A DNA stretch of 64,000 nucleotides, taken from NCBI GenBank assembly GCA_003586115.2, contig QVOM02000025.1, positions 47,326,229 through 47,390,228 of the forward strand, read 5' to 3'. The position numbers and the translations under genes are program-made. The DNA is from Salvator merianae (lineage: Eukaryota > Chordata > Lepidosauria > Squamata > Teiidae). Below, piece by piece: positions 1-11,439 of the stretch. The notes below the pieces were generated by a model. That model saw only the letters and a list, made by a program, of their open reading frames with translations, searched no databases and had not been told where the DNA came from. Within the stretch, counting starts at the first letter, position 1. Every line of letters begins with the position of its first letter.

Positions 1-2726
1 GTAGGCTGGGAAGAAATTGCTGAGGAGCATGGGAAATAGTTGGTCTACTGCAGTGAATTTTCAGGAGACTACATTTCAAAGCAGTCTCCCACTGATGCAC
101 TACCTTGTACCATTTTGGTGCTGGGGAATTTGTCAGTCACTGGCATCATACAGTTAGAGTGTTCCCCAGGACACACAAGTAGGCAGGAGGCATGAGCAAG
201 CATCTGGTGAGCAGACGCCATGAGTTAAGAAAACACCTAATATGACCATGTGAATATAAGGACCATGAGGAAGTTGCCTAAAAGTCTATTTTTTAGTAAC
301 CAGAATATATACACTTCAAGAAACATCAATAAACTTTAACACACATATCTTGAGACTTATGTTTTCTTCTAAGAAAATATATGAAATATACTATAGATGA
401 TAAGTTCACAGGCAGCAGGCTGGGATTCTTTTGTGTCAAGTCATCAAAAGCCTTACTGTGATAGATGGCTTAAGATCCTTAAACAACAAGGAATGACAGT
501 GATGAAACCAGTGAATGACCTCAAATGCTATCCATCAAGTCTAACTAATCTTAACTAGAACTGACCTAGAAATAATCTGAACATTTTTTTTTCTTTTTGA
601 AACTTATCTGACTTGAAATCATAGATAAATCATTCATCACTAATCCTTAACAACGCTGATACATTTTGTCAGTGTCCAAAAATGTGTGGAAATTTATATT
701 TAATTTCAGTTTTTAATTAAATTTGTCTGGAAAGGACAAGGTATTTTGCAGACTTGCAGTTAGACACATAAATTTACTGTGGAGTTCTCACCCCAGACAG
801 TAGCTCATCCCCACTCCATTCCTTATATCATTTTGCAGGATCAATTTCCTGCCTCCTCTCATTCCTTCAGAGAACACCTGAAATTGACTGTGGTCTTCTT
901 TTAATCCAAGATCCTGTTTCTTTTCTTTTTTTTTCTCTTTCCTTTTCCTTTTCTTAAAAAACAAAAAAAAAAACTAATAACAATACAGTGAAGGAAAGTA
1001 GGGATTTTTATTTTTTTTTAAGAGGTAAATATACCCAATAAATTTACTGCATTAAATTAACCTTTTAAAAGTATAATCATACAGAGCTTTTCAAATAATA
1101 GACAAGCAATTGAACTGTGAAACAACTGGAGGATTTGAAATGTCAGGTCACTAAACTTAATACAGAAAACATCAAAATAATCAAGAGAAAGACTGGAGAA
1201 ACAATAAATACCTTAAAAGAGCATTTTAAAGGATAATTTGTGTGCAATTCTACTATATTAGATTTCGCTGAAATTTGCATAATATTTGTAAGGTGTCCCA
1301 AAAATAGTAAGGCGCATACATTTTTTAAATATCTATTTATATATAAAATGTATGAGACCTGCTTTCACTTTTTAAAAATATAAAGCAGAATATAAATATT
1401 GAAAATAAACAAATAAACATGCCACCTAGAGTTGTTGCTTTCTTCCAATGCAGAGTCCACATAGCTTCCTATGACATATCCAGGCAACCCAGAAATGGGA
1501 CATCCAAACATCTGGACACCCTCCCGGTGTGAGCATGTTTATGTGCATCCACCCACTCCACACTGGGTCATTGTAACTACTCTGGGAGTTGACTTTCTGG
1601 TAGGGTTGGTGGAATGACTTTTGCCAGCACATAATTTATTTCTCATCTCCTATATAAGTAGGCAGGAAAGACAGGTGGCCATTTAATAGCAATAGCAAAG
1701 AGAAGGGAAAATTCCACTCTTTAAGCTTGCCACATTTGAAAATTCACTTTTAAAGCAGAGCTCCCACACAAAAAAAAAAAAAAAAAAAGAAAAAGAAGAA
1801 GACATTTTTGCTCAGTGTAACACAGCAACTTTCTGTGATTTCTGTGGTTTGCCATCATGTTTTGAACTCATAAAACCAATTAAAGTCAATTTACCTCTAT
1901 AGGCTTTTCTCAGAAGTCAGTTCTCATTCTTCTAATCAAGATGCCCTTTTAAAATTTGTATCTCTAAGCATGCTTCATAAGATAGTGATAGAGTATTCCC
2001 ATTTATTTAAAGCTTATTTGGAGGATTGGGCTATACTCATTTGTAACCTATTAGTTTCCAGACTTACTAGCTGGCATTAGAGCCTGTGGCCAGGGCTTCT
2101 GATGGATTCATCAAATGGCAGTCTTGAATGCTTCTCCACTGATCTAAACTAGATCTAGGCTGTTCTTCATTTTTTTCCATCACCTTAAGGAAGATATTTT
2201 GTGATTTTAGCCTTTGGTGAGCCATGTAGAGTGGAGTTCATATAGAATATGTTTTTCAGAGAGTACTAATTTGGATCTTTCTGTCTCTATAATGCTGCTT
2301 CTCTGTGCCCTGCCAGTGGAGCAACCCCAGACAATACAATATTTTATTCTGGGGAGTGGGTTTGAAGCATCTCATAGTCAGCCTGCAGGTTTCATTCATA
2401 GTGGCATCTATCTGTCCAGCATGTGCTGACTTATACCATACTGGACAGGCATATTCTCCAACTAAAAAGCAGAGAGGTAATACTGTAGTTTTAACTACTT
2501 GTAGTCCAGCTCCCCAAGCAGTGCCCATTAGTTTCCAGAACATCTTATTTCTTCCACTAACTTTCGATTTTGTGTTACTGCTGTGCTGCTTATAAGTTAA
2601 AGCTTTATCTAGAGAAACAGCTACATAATTAGTGTATGGATAGTATTCTAAAAAAAAATCCTTTCCACATAACATTAAGGTTTTTGGATACTTGTTTATT
2701 TTGAAGATGGAAAGCACAAACTTGGG
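1..2726. other. Unassigned AT-rich flank
   Basis: No gene or recognisable element was found. The stretch holds homopolymer runs (A-rich around 957-972 and 1771-1790) and short frames without recognisable motifs. A minus-strand frame at 2256-2882 overlaps the hAT-like element and looks accidental. Confidence 0.5.
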
Positions 2727-2947
2727 CAGGGATGTGACAAACTGGTTTGGTTGGTCCACAGTTTGCAGTGAACCAGAGTGTTCATATGGATAATGTGCAA
2801 AACAAACCACCCTGTTGTTTGCAAAATCCTGATCCTGTTGTTTGCTTGGTTCACATGTGAACTTAACTACCTTGTTGTTCAAAAAAACCTAGGGCATTTC
2901 TTTCAGTTTTAACCAAACCACTACATTTCAGTTCATGCACATCCCTA
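2727..2947. mobile_element. hAT-like non-autonomous element, copy 1
   Basis: The left end reads CAGGGATGTGACAAACTGG. The right end, read in reverse complement, is TAGGGATGTGCATGAACTG. The flanks AACTTGGG (2719-2726) and ATCCTGGG (2948-2955) agree at 6 of 8 positions, as expected for a decayed 8-bp hAT target duplication. The 221-bp interior is rich in GGTTCA/GGTTTG-type motifs and encodes nothing. Family membership rests on shared ends with copies at 7764, 37453, 38796, 55842, 59921 and 61940. Confidence 0.6.
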
Positions 2948-3185
2948 ATCCTGGGGTTTTGCCAGGTTCAGTCTCAGCTGATTGTTACTATGGTATTGGT
3001 CCAGTTTCCCAGTGCTACTGTTACATTATCTTCAATTCCCTCAAATGCACTTGCTTATACAGCAAGTGCTCAGCTGCCAGCATAAATATAGCTGGTACTG
3101 CCACTAGGAAGCAGCTAATCATTGAGATCATTTCTAATAACATAAGTGAGGTTGAAATCCTTAGTAAACCTACAGTATGATTTTG

Positions 3186-3292
3186 AGAAGGAAGGAAGGG
3201 AGGGAGGGAGGGAGGGAGGGAGGGAGGAAGGAAGGAAGGAAGGAAGGAAGGAAGGAAGGAAGGAAGGAAGGAAGGAAGGAAGGAAGGAAGAA
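3186..3292. repeat. (GGGA)n/(GGAA)n purine microsatellite
   Basis: About 107 bases of uninterrupted purines on the plus strand switch from GGGA units to GGAA units. Frames read across it encode only Glu/Gly/Arg/Lys or Pro/Ser/Leu repeats and are not genes. Confidence 0.95.
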
Positions 3293-3620
3293 GCACACCT
3301 AGAGTTTCTACCAGTTCTGTCTCTGAATTGGTGGCTTAGTGAGTAGCTCACCAGCAGTGAATCCTACCAAAAGATCTAAGTGAACACTTTTTCTTGTACT
3401 TCTCTGAAGGAATGAGGTGGCTGGCAGTGACCCAACTGATCATCTGGACTAGGAAACAAACAAACAAACAAAAGACAGTACATTGAGAACAGACAGCCCA
3501 AACTTGCAGGGCTATAGGAAAGAGTGACTAGTATCTATCCTAATTATAAGCACTGCTCCTAGAAAGAGCTCCAGAATGTGGATACTTCCCACTGGGAGGA
3601 GGAAACACATAAGCTATAAT

Positions 3621-4115
3621 GGGTGTTTTTGCACTTACAAGATAAGAACGGAACGGTTAGCAGGCTTCAGGCAGTGAAGATGAAGTCTGGTGGATGCAAT
3701 TTACCCTTGCCAGCAATGGAAAATACTGCAAGCTGACCAGCAGAGGGAGCAGTGTGAATGGGAATTTCTAGGTAGGAAGTGATGTTAGAAACAATAGAGG
3801 CACAAATCCAAAGATAGAGCTAGTAATCTGAACCATAGAGCTAGGAATTCAAAGAGAGAGGGCTTCTTTCAAAGCAGACCCCTCCCCGCCACCATTTCAA
3901 ACCTGGAAGCAGTGTGAATGGACTTGCCCCGATCTGCACCTGATCATGCAAGTTGGAATCAGCACTGCAAATTACTGCACCAGCCCTCCCCAGCTTCAGA
4001 TGAGCATCAGGTGGGCTTCGGTGCAATTCAGGTCTGCTGCTTCAGTTTGTGAGTGCAAAAGCACCTGATTAGTGAGAGGACAGGATTGTTCCTCTCACTA
4101 AGTGCAAACAGGCCC
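3621..4115. mobile_element. PIF/Harbinger-like non-autonomous element, decayed copy
   Basis: The left end GGGTGTTTTTGCACT pairs with a right end that in reverse complement reads GGGCCTGTTTGCACT. The flanks are AAT and AAA, a possible 3-bp target duplication with one mismatch. The interior shares a 'gaccagcag(a)gggagcagtg' block (about 3697) with the copies at 23895 and 41329, and with 5461 in the other orientation. It is 495 bp, has no transposase, and few CpG sites remain compared with the copies at 5461 and 41.3 kb. Confidence 0.65.
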
Positions 4116-4651
4116 AAATATTTAAAATTACAACTAATTTTAGTTGTAAGTTTAGGGAAAAGGCTCTGTTGTTGTTGTTGTTCCTGAAAATGTATATGGC
4201 TCAATCCAAATCAGGAATTCCCAGTTAAATGGTCCAACTAGGCAAAGCCTTTGAAAGTATGCATAAACTTTATTCTTGTGCCAGGAGTTTTCTAAGTTCC
4301 TCAATACTCCAGATAGATTATTCAGATCTTAGAGCCCAGTCATACCTAAGTTTTAATGCAGCTTCAGTCCACCTTCAGACTGAGATAACACACCAATGAA
4401 GTAATAAGATGTTTTCTTTCAGCCTTATCTAACTCAGAATATCCACCTTATCAGTGTGTTCTTTCAGTTCAAAAATGGACTGAAGCTGGATTAAATCTTA
4501 GGAGTGACAGGGCCCTTAGAGACCAAACAGTACACCCACTGGAGAAAGAGTCCTTAAGGACTATTATAAAAGGGAACTCTTCTCTATTTTTCTTCTTGGG
4601 TGTTAGCAAGCACTACGCAAAAAGCTCGGATTTGAGGGTAAAAATAGTCAG
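4116..4651. other. Unassigned stretch
   Basis: There is a short GTT triplet run near 4168 and no recognisable gene or element before the BovB sequence begins. Confidence 0.4.
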
Positions 4652-4992
4652 TTGGGGCCTGATTCATTCCTCCTCGTTTGTTCAATCATTATGTCATGTC
4701 TGACACTTTGTGACACAATGAGCCACAGCATGCCAGACTCTTCTGTCCTGTTCTGTCTCCTGGAGCTTCCCCATGCTCATATTCCTTGCTACCATCTGCC
4801 ATCACCTTCTCCTTTTGCCTTTAATATTTTTTCAGCATCAGTGTCTTTTCCAATGAGTCTTGTATTATCAATGCGTCTAAAGTACTTGAGCTTCAGCTTC
4901 CATATTTTTCCTTCTAGTAAACAGGCAGGGTTGATTTCCTATAGTTTTTAGCGACTCTCATCAATCTTCCCCAGCACCGCAATTCAAAAGTC

Positions 4993-5208
4993 TTAATTCT
5001 TGTCACTCCTTATAGTCTTCCTTATAGTCCAGTTATCACAGTCATACATTACTACTGGGAAAACTGTAGCTTTGACTGTGCAAGCATTAGTCAGCAGAGT
5101 GGTTTTTAATATTCTGTCCAAATTTGCCATAGCCTTCCTCCCAAGAAGCAAGTGTCTTTTAATTTTATGACTGCAGTCACTATTTGCAGTGATCTTTGAG
5201 CCCAACAA
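4993..5208 (-). pseudogene. BovB reverse transcriptase C-terminal remnant
   Basis: The minus-strand frame reads LGSKITANSDCSHKIK, then LLLGRKAMANLDRILK, then VFPVVMYDCDNWTI. This is the conserved region downstream of the catalytic site in RTE/BovB reverse transcriptases. Only about 70 residues remain open, and the frame is part of the degraded LINE. Confidence 0.85.
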
Positions 5209-5214
5209 GGGAAA

Positions 5215-5264
5215 TCATCATTACCATCATCATCATCATCATCATCACCATTATCATCATCTGA
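5215..5264. repeat. (ATC)n microsatellite inside BovB
   Basis: This is a run of CAT/ATC triplets with a few interruptions. It probably expanded within the LINE after insertion. Confidence 0.85.
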
Positions 5265-5460
5265 TACTGCTTCCATTTCTTCTCCCTCTGTTTGCCAGGA
5301 AGTGATGGAATTGGATATCACAATTTTAGTGTGTGGGTTATTTTTTTAATCTTGAACTTCAAATCAACTTTAGCTTTCCTCTTTCACCCTCATCAAGAAG
5401 CTCCTTAATTTTCTGCCATCAGAAAGGCATTATCTGCATATTTGAGGTTGCTGATATTTC

Positions 5461-6017
5461 GGGCCTGTTCGCACTACAGCGGTAGATCATTCTTGTCCGT
5501 TCGCTGGAACGGAGCTTTCGCACTGCCTTGGGCACGCGCCTCACCCGATCCGAACCACTTCGTACCCGATTTGTACCTGATCCTGGGGAAGGCTAGACAA
5601 GTAAAAGCTTGTTTTCATTCCGACCTGCGCGATGGAGTGAAGATCGGGCACGGTGCTTTTGCACTCCTGTCCGCGTTTGCAATGGCGGCCGGGCATGGCT
5701 GGCGCGGCTGCGCATGCGTGGTCCGAAACTTCACACCCGGGTGTGAAGCTGCACACCCGGGATAGCCCTTTGGGCATGGCAGCCTAGCTGCCATTATGAA
5801 GCTGGCTCTATAACGAGCCCTCTGGTTACAAAGCGGAGCACGATGGTACAGAGTGCAGTACGGAACTAGCGGCTGCCATTCACACTGTTCCCTCTGCTGG
5901 TCGACTTCAGGTCCGTTCCTCTGGCTGGGAGTGTGAATGGCTGCCAGCGATCTCCAACCCCTCCGGTCCGAAGCCAACTACCGGGAACAGTCTACCGAGC
6001 TCAGTGCAAAAAGGCCC
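5461..6017. mobile_element. PIF/Harbinger-like element nested in BovB, CpG-rich
   Basis: The left end GGGCCTGTTCGCACTACAG and the right end (reverse complement GGGCCTTTTTGCACTGAG) form imperfect terminal inverted repeats of about 26 bp that continue to a GGTAGA motif. The element is flanked by TTC on both sides (5458-5460 and 6018-6020), a 3-bp duplication typical of PIF/Harbinger. The 557-bp interior is GC- and CpG-rich in an AT-rich region. Open frames across it, such as minus 5615-5977, follow from base composition and show no transposase motif. The copy near 41.3-41.8 kb is a close relative in the opposite orientation. Confidence 0.75.
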
Positions 6018-6098
6018 TTCCTCTAGCCATTTTAACTATGATATTTGTTTCATCCAGCCCAGTATGTCACATGAAATACTCTACATAAAATGAATGAA

Positions 6099-6311
6099 TT
6101 AATGGATGGCTGGATGGATAAATAAATAAATAAATAAACTGGGTGACAGTACATAGTCTTGCCATACTTTCCCAATCTTGAACCAATCATTTGTTCCATG
6201 TTTGGTTCTAACTACTGTTTCTGGACCTACATGCAGGTTCCTTAGAAGACAGATAAGGTAGTCAGGTACTTCCATCTCCTTAAAAATTTGTGACAATTTG
6301 TTGTGATCCAC
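6099..6311 (-). pseudogene. BovB reverse transcriptase palm remnant
   Basis: The minus-strand frame carries DHNKLSQIFKEMEVPDYL, then LLRNLHVGPETVVRT and TDWF-like NDWFKIGK, then LSPSLF, matching the BovB segment between the YAKAFD and QGC.LSP motifs. The preceding segment on the same strand reads FIDYAKAFD, a catalytic-aspartate motif, followed by a stop. The canonical RQGC before LSP is damaged (WQDYV). Confidence 0.9.
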
Positions 6312-7763
6312 TCAGTCAAAAGCTTTAGCATAGTCAATGAAATAGAAGCAGATATTTTTCTGGAACCCCCTTCCTTTTTCCAGAATCCAGCAAATGTTTA
6401 CATATTTGATCTCTTGTTCCTCTGCCTCTTCAAAAAACAGTTTGCACTTCTGATAGGTTTTAGTTCACATATTGCTCAAGCCTAGCCTATCTTGAGCATA
6501 ACTTTGCTAGTGTGTGAAATAAGGGCAATTGTTCAGTAGTTGGAGCATTTTTTTTGGCATTTCCCTTCTTTCAGATTAGAACATAAACTGACTTTTTTTG
6601 ATCCAGTGACCACTGTTGAAATTTCTAAATTTTCTAGCCATTGAGTACAGCACTTTAACAGCATCATCTTTTAGAATTTTACATAGTTCAGTTAGAATTC
6701 TGTCTCCATCATTATCCTTGTTAGCAATGCTTCCTCAGGCCCATTTGACTACGCTCTCTTGCTGTAGGTAGGTGACCACATCGTTATGGTTCTCAGTGAT
6801 GTTAAGATCTTATATAGAGCTTCTGTGCATTCTTGCCCCCTCTTCTGCTTCTGTTAGGTCCCTACCATTTGTGTCTTTTATCATTCACATTTTTTCCACT
6901 TAATATTCCTTGCTATTTCCTAGTTGGTTGTTTTTTTTTTGTTTTTTCTTTTGCATTCTATTGTTTTTTTCTATTTCTATGCACTGCTTATTTAAGAAGG
7001 TCTTATGTATCCTTGGTATTTTCTGGAAATCTGCATTCAGTTGGGTATATCCTTCCCTTCCATAGTTCTTCAGGCACTGCATCTATCAGATCTAATCTGT
7101 TAAATCTATATATCACTTCCACTGCATATTCATAAGGGATATTATTTAGATCATACCTATATGGTCTAGTGGTTTTCCCCACTTCCTTCTATTTAAATCT
7201 GAACTTTGCAATATGAAGCTCATGATCTGAGTCACAATCAGCTGGTTTTAATGTCGATTTGGGAATTGACCATCTGGTGATGTCTATGTTTAGAGTCATC
7301 TTTTGTGTTTTAGAAAAGAGTGTTTGTTTTGACCTGTGACATATTTGACAAAACTCTATTAGATTCTGCTTTGCTTATTTTTGTGTCCCACAGCCAAACC
7401 TGCTTATTATTCCTGTTTTCTTTTTATTTATTTCTTTAGAATTCCAGTCCCAAATAATTAGTTTGACATGTTTTTGGTGTTAGTTCTAGGAGGCATTGCA
7501 GGTCTTCAAAGAACTGTGCCACTTTGCCCCCTTTGGTGTCAAGTGCTTGGGGCATAAACTTGGATTACTATGATGCAGAATAGTTTGCCTTGGTTTTAAA
7601 CAGAAATCACACTGTCATTTTTGAGATTGCACACCACTCTTTCTCACTCTTTTATTGGCTATGGGGACTATTTGTTTCTTCTAAGTGATTCTTGCCCATA
7701 ATATTAGATATAATGGTCATCTGAATTAAATTCACTCATTCCAGTCCATTTTAGTTCACTGAC

Positions 7764-8113
7764 TAGAAATGTGCATGAACTAACGTTTGCTGGTTGAGTT
7801 TAATCTAAAACCTTTGAGCAAACTTGATTGGTTCTACATCAAACCTCGAACAGTTTGCAAACTGTTCAAACATTTTTTTGGAGGAAAAAACCTTTTAAAA
7901 TACATTACAAAACCCTATTTAAAGGTTCAGAATGGGATTGATTTTGAGCAGTAAAAATCAAACATTTGTTTGACCCTGTTCAAACACCCCTGGTTCAGCT
8001 TGAAACCAATCAGCCCCTTTCTAATAGGGTGTACTTCACTTTGATTCAAACAGAGTTGAATTGTTCAGCTAGATTTAAATGAAATGATCCCAAACTGAAT
8101 TTGCACATGTCTA
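7764..8113. mobile_element. hAT-like non-autonomous element with perfect 8-bp duplication, nested in BovB
   Basis: Perfect TCACTGAC duplications (7756-7763 and 8114-8121) flank a 350-bp element. The left end is TAGAAATGTGCA; the right end in reverse complement is TAGACATGTGCA. BovB sequence resumes on both sides, with 'ttttagttcactgac' on the left and 'tgtaaaatatcaatg' on the right. The insertion is therefore unambiguous and younger than the BovB. No coding sequence is present. Confidence 0.85.
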
Positions 8114-8470
8114 TCACTGACTGTAAAATATCAATGCTTAATCTTTTAATCTCATGTTTGAACACATTCAACTTACTGTGGTTCATATATATTATATTTC
8201 AAATTCCTATTCAATATTTTCCTTTCACCTCTAGACACATCCACAGCTAAGTATCTTTTCAACTTTGGCTCAGCCACTTCATTCATTCTAGAGCTAATTG
8301 TAGTTGTCCTCCATTCTTCCCCAAAAATGTACTGAACACCTTCCTGAAGGGCTTCTCTTCTGGTATAATATCTTTTAGCCTTTTAATATTGTCCATGGGG
8401 TTTTCTTGGCAAGGATACTGGAATGGTTTGCCATTTCCTTCTCCAGTGAATCACCTTTTGTTCAATTCTA

Positions 8471-9626
8471 CATTGCCCAGTTGATGTATCTGATCAAAAG
8501 TTCTGGGAAGGATGTACATTCTGACCAGTTGATTGTTGTTTAAAAAGTTAGGAATGGAAATTCATTAGAACTCTGTTTGTTTCCAACCACACTATTATCT
8601 CTCGGATTGGAAAAAAAAAAAATCCTAATTATGCTCAACTTCTGCCCTTGGTGTATATGCAATAAGCCCCATTTTCAGGGCTCACTGGCACTTTTAAAAT
8701 ATTAAGTAGACTTATTCAAACTTTGCTCTAAACCAGGAAACAAAAATGGGCCACAAAATAGATACCAGTAGCAGAAAGACAAATAATTTAGGCATAGAAA
8801 ATAGACAAATTGAAGATCAATTAATGCTAGAAAGATGGAAAACAGTGCTGGACAGGTAGTTGGCTCTTTGCTTCTAGTGAAAAAGAAAAAGAAAAAAAAA
8901 GTTTTTGTGACTCATCAAGCTTTATGGAAATTCATCCCTTCCTGAAAATGTACATGTAAGTAATTAAGGCTGTCTGCAATGCCCTGGGTCTTTGCTAATG
9001 TTGCGCTCCTGCATGCACCTTCCCTCTGCATAATTATTTTCTGCTTTTGCTGTTCCTACAGGGAGTGTAGCTTGGTCTTTTGGAGTCTGGCTGGCTCAAG
9101 GGGCGTGCATAGGGGACGTGAACAGAATTGCATCTTACAGTGTCTTACCTACTATTATGCCTGTTTTGACCACTACTACAACTATCAATTTGTTGCCTTT
9201 TTCTCTGCTCTACCAACCACTGGTATTGATGCTTTCCTTAGTTTTCAATACAGTTGTAAGTCAATTTTTCTGGACAAACATCATCTCACATTAAAGAGTT
9301 CTAGTCACAGATTTCGGCTGCATCTGCACTTCATAACAGAGATGACTTTGTAACAGGGACGTAGGAGAGATATCACAAACTCCACTAAAAATAATGCCTC
9401 CTTATCTCCATTTTTTACTATAGAGGTATCACACTGGGTAGTGAGTCAGCATGATTGCTGTAAGGTGAGGAATGCACCAAATTGCTTCTTTTTTCCTCAT
9501 TTCGTACAAAAAACTGGGATTTTCACCAATTTTCTTGCAAATGCAAAGGACCCATATGTGAAAGTGAAATAAATAAATAAATTTGTCAATTTTTCACAGT
9601 TTTTGCTGGCCCGTTATTCTTTATTC
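8471..9626. other. Unassigned stretch
   Basis: I recognise no gene or repeat. There are short A-rich runs near 8610 and 8881 and an AAAT run near 9569. A 124-codon plus frame at 8979-9353 shows no family motif. Confidence 0.4.
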
Positions 9627-10000
9627 AGCATGTGACTGTAGAGGTTTTGCTTGCCTAATGTATTAAAATTTCCTATTGGTTGCCATTTTGCCATTAATGA
9701 TTGGCCATTGTGTTTGAGTGACTGCTTCACTAGCTTGTTGGCTGCCTTGTTTACTATTGCTTGTCCTTGTTACCAGAGAAAGAGGTATTCTATTCATTGT
9801 TTTAGAAATCTGGATGGGGAGGAGAGGGGCTATATAAAAGGAGAGGCCCAGGAGTCTGTTTCACTAGTTTTTTCAGTTGGAGCACAAGATGTTTACTTCA
9901 GAACCATGAGTTATGTGCTCTTCCTTTGGCTGCTGATGCTGGGTAGTGGGTTCTCCTGTTTGTAATAAATTCTGCTATCTGGTTGTTTCTCCCTCTCTAT
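9627..10000 (+). promoter_or_regulatory. LTR-like promoter/poly(A) unit (possible solo LTR)
   Basis: Two inverted CCAAT boxes (about 9674 and 9699), a TATA box TATATAAAAG (9831-9840) and an AATAAA signal (9964-9969) lie in order over about 300 bases. The spacing of about 130 bases from TATA to AATAAA resembles the confirmed LTR at 62612-63025. I could not define TG...CA ends or a target duplication, so the outline is approximate. A captured cellular promoter is the alternative. Confidence 0.3.
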
Positions 10001-11439
10001 CACCTTGTTTTATTTGCTATTATTTTGCTTTAATTTGGTTGGGGAGCAGAGGATCACTGCAGAGGGGAGATATTTTCTTTTCTTTTCTTTTATTCTTATT
10101 TTTATATTTACATTATTGTTCTTCTTGTTATATTTAAAGAATATGTTTTACACTCTTGTATAAATTATAGTTCTTGTATTTAAATAGAATATTATTACAT
10201 TCCCTATGTAAATTTTGCAATTCTTGTTGTTATATTTAAACAGTATATTGTTCCCAGTTGTTTAAACCATTGTTCTGGATCAGGAGTTCCTTTCTGCAAG
10301 GTAACGTCATTATTTAGTTTTGTTAAAAGTAATCAAACTGCTATCAAACAGCATTGGCAGAGCATTAACAGTTTTTAATTAATGTTAATGTTGCACAAGC
10401 AAATACATCTCAGATAGCATGTTACACTTAGTGTGCACAAGCTCATACACGTCTCTTTTTACTCATTACTAGAATTTTGCAGAATGCATTGGTTTTGTTC
10501 CTTCAGTTCTATAGAGATGTATTGGGTCTCATTTTTCCATGCCTTTTTAGGTGGATCTAGATTGAAGTTACAATTCCTTTTTCTAGTTTAGGATTAAATG
10601 TTCCCAAGGTAGAAATCAACATGGTTTTTCTCCCATCCACACCCAACACACATTGGTACAAGTTCTGTATAACCTAACTCAAGTATCTGTGTTGCCTGAT
10701 TGTGAGTGTATTTTGAAAATCCCACCTCACAGCTTTGAACTTTGTCATACTCGGAGAGCTGCTTGCTGTTTGGAACAGTTTGTCTTTGTAAAGGTACTTT
10801 TAAAAACTTTTCCTGTGGCTGAAGAGTGCTGTTAATGAGCTTTGCAATCTTAAAACGTGGTTTCTGCATTTGAAAGAACTCTGTTGAATTTGTGTGCTTC
10901 TTTAGACAGAGGTTTCATTTACTTCCTGCCTGGAGGGTGAGAAAATATTCTTGTGAACTACTTCTGATAGGTTAGGGTCCTTATTTTAGTGGTTAGGGAT
11001 AGATTTTTACCTTTTAGTCTTCTTGCTATAAATTTTTTTTTTTTCTTGATTCATCAAAAATGCCCTAACCTATTTTTTTTTTCCATTAACAAGAGAAGTT
11101 CTTACAATGCATTGCTCTATGTGTTTGCCTGTGTTCTTTAAACTGTTGTGATCAGCTAATTTGTCAAGTTAGTGTTTTTTCTATGCTTTAAAATCTCTTT
11201 TCTATGTTTTTAATAAGCTTTTCCATTTTTGCTTTTGAATAATCTTTAGTCTAATTACTTTTTATGCTGTTTAGTTTTCATGATTTGTTTTGATTTATTT
11301 TGGGCAATTTTGCATTTTAAAAACCTGAGTCAAAAGATTCTGCCATTTGGGAGTTTTGTGGTTGGGAATTATTTTTACTTTGGGATTAATCTTCCCAGGG
11401 AATTGCTAATAATATAAGGACAACACCACAAACTTTATC
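10001..11439. other. Unassigned AT-rich stretch
   Basis: It is rich in T on the plus strand with no recognisable coding or repeat signature. It may include internal sequence of the LTR-like unit just upstream, but no gag, protease or polymerase motif is visible. Confidence 0.35.

Larger units (their letters stand above)
4652..8470 (-). mobile_element. BovB (RTE-clade) LINE, nearly full length, nested insertions
   Basis: This is an antisense BovB element of about 2.9 kb once the two inserts are removed, against about 3.2 kb for an intact element. The segment near 8390-8450 is the characteristic block that in cattle BovB runs from 'ccatggggttttcttggc' to the 'ccatttccttctccag' motif. The 4660-4760 end matches the BovB 3' region. 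In between, minus-strand frames give an endonuclease end with a DSDH motif (about 7220), then reverse transcriptase fragments. The frame is broken by many stops and shifts, so it is a dead copy. BovB is abundant in squamates and ruminants. Confidence 0.9.

Noticed and set aside
2256..2882. 208-codon minus-strand frame
   Set aside because: It runs through the hAT-like element, has no recognisable motif, and is explained by chance openness.
5615..5977. 120-codon minus frame, and similar frames at 5442-5765
   Set aside because: They lie in a CpG-rich non-autonomous transposon where stop codons are rare. There is no transposase motif, and the related copies do not keep the frame.
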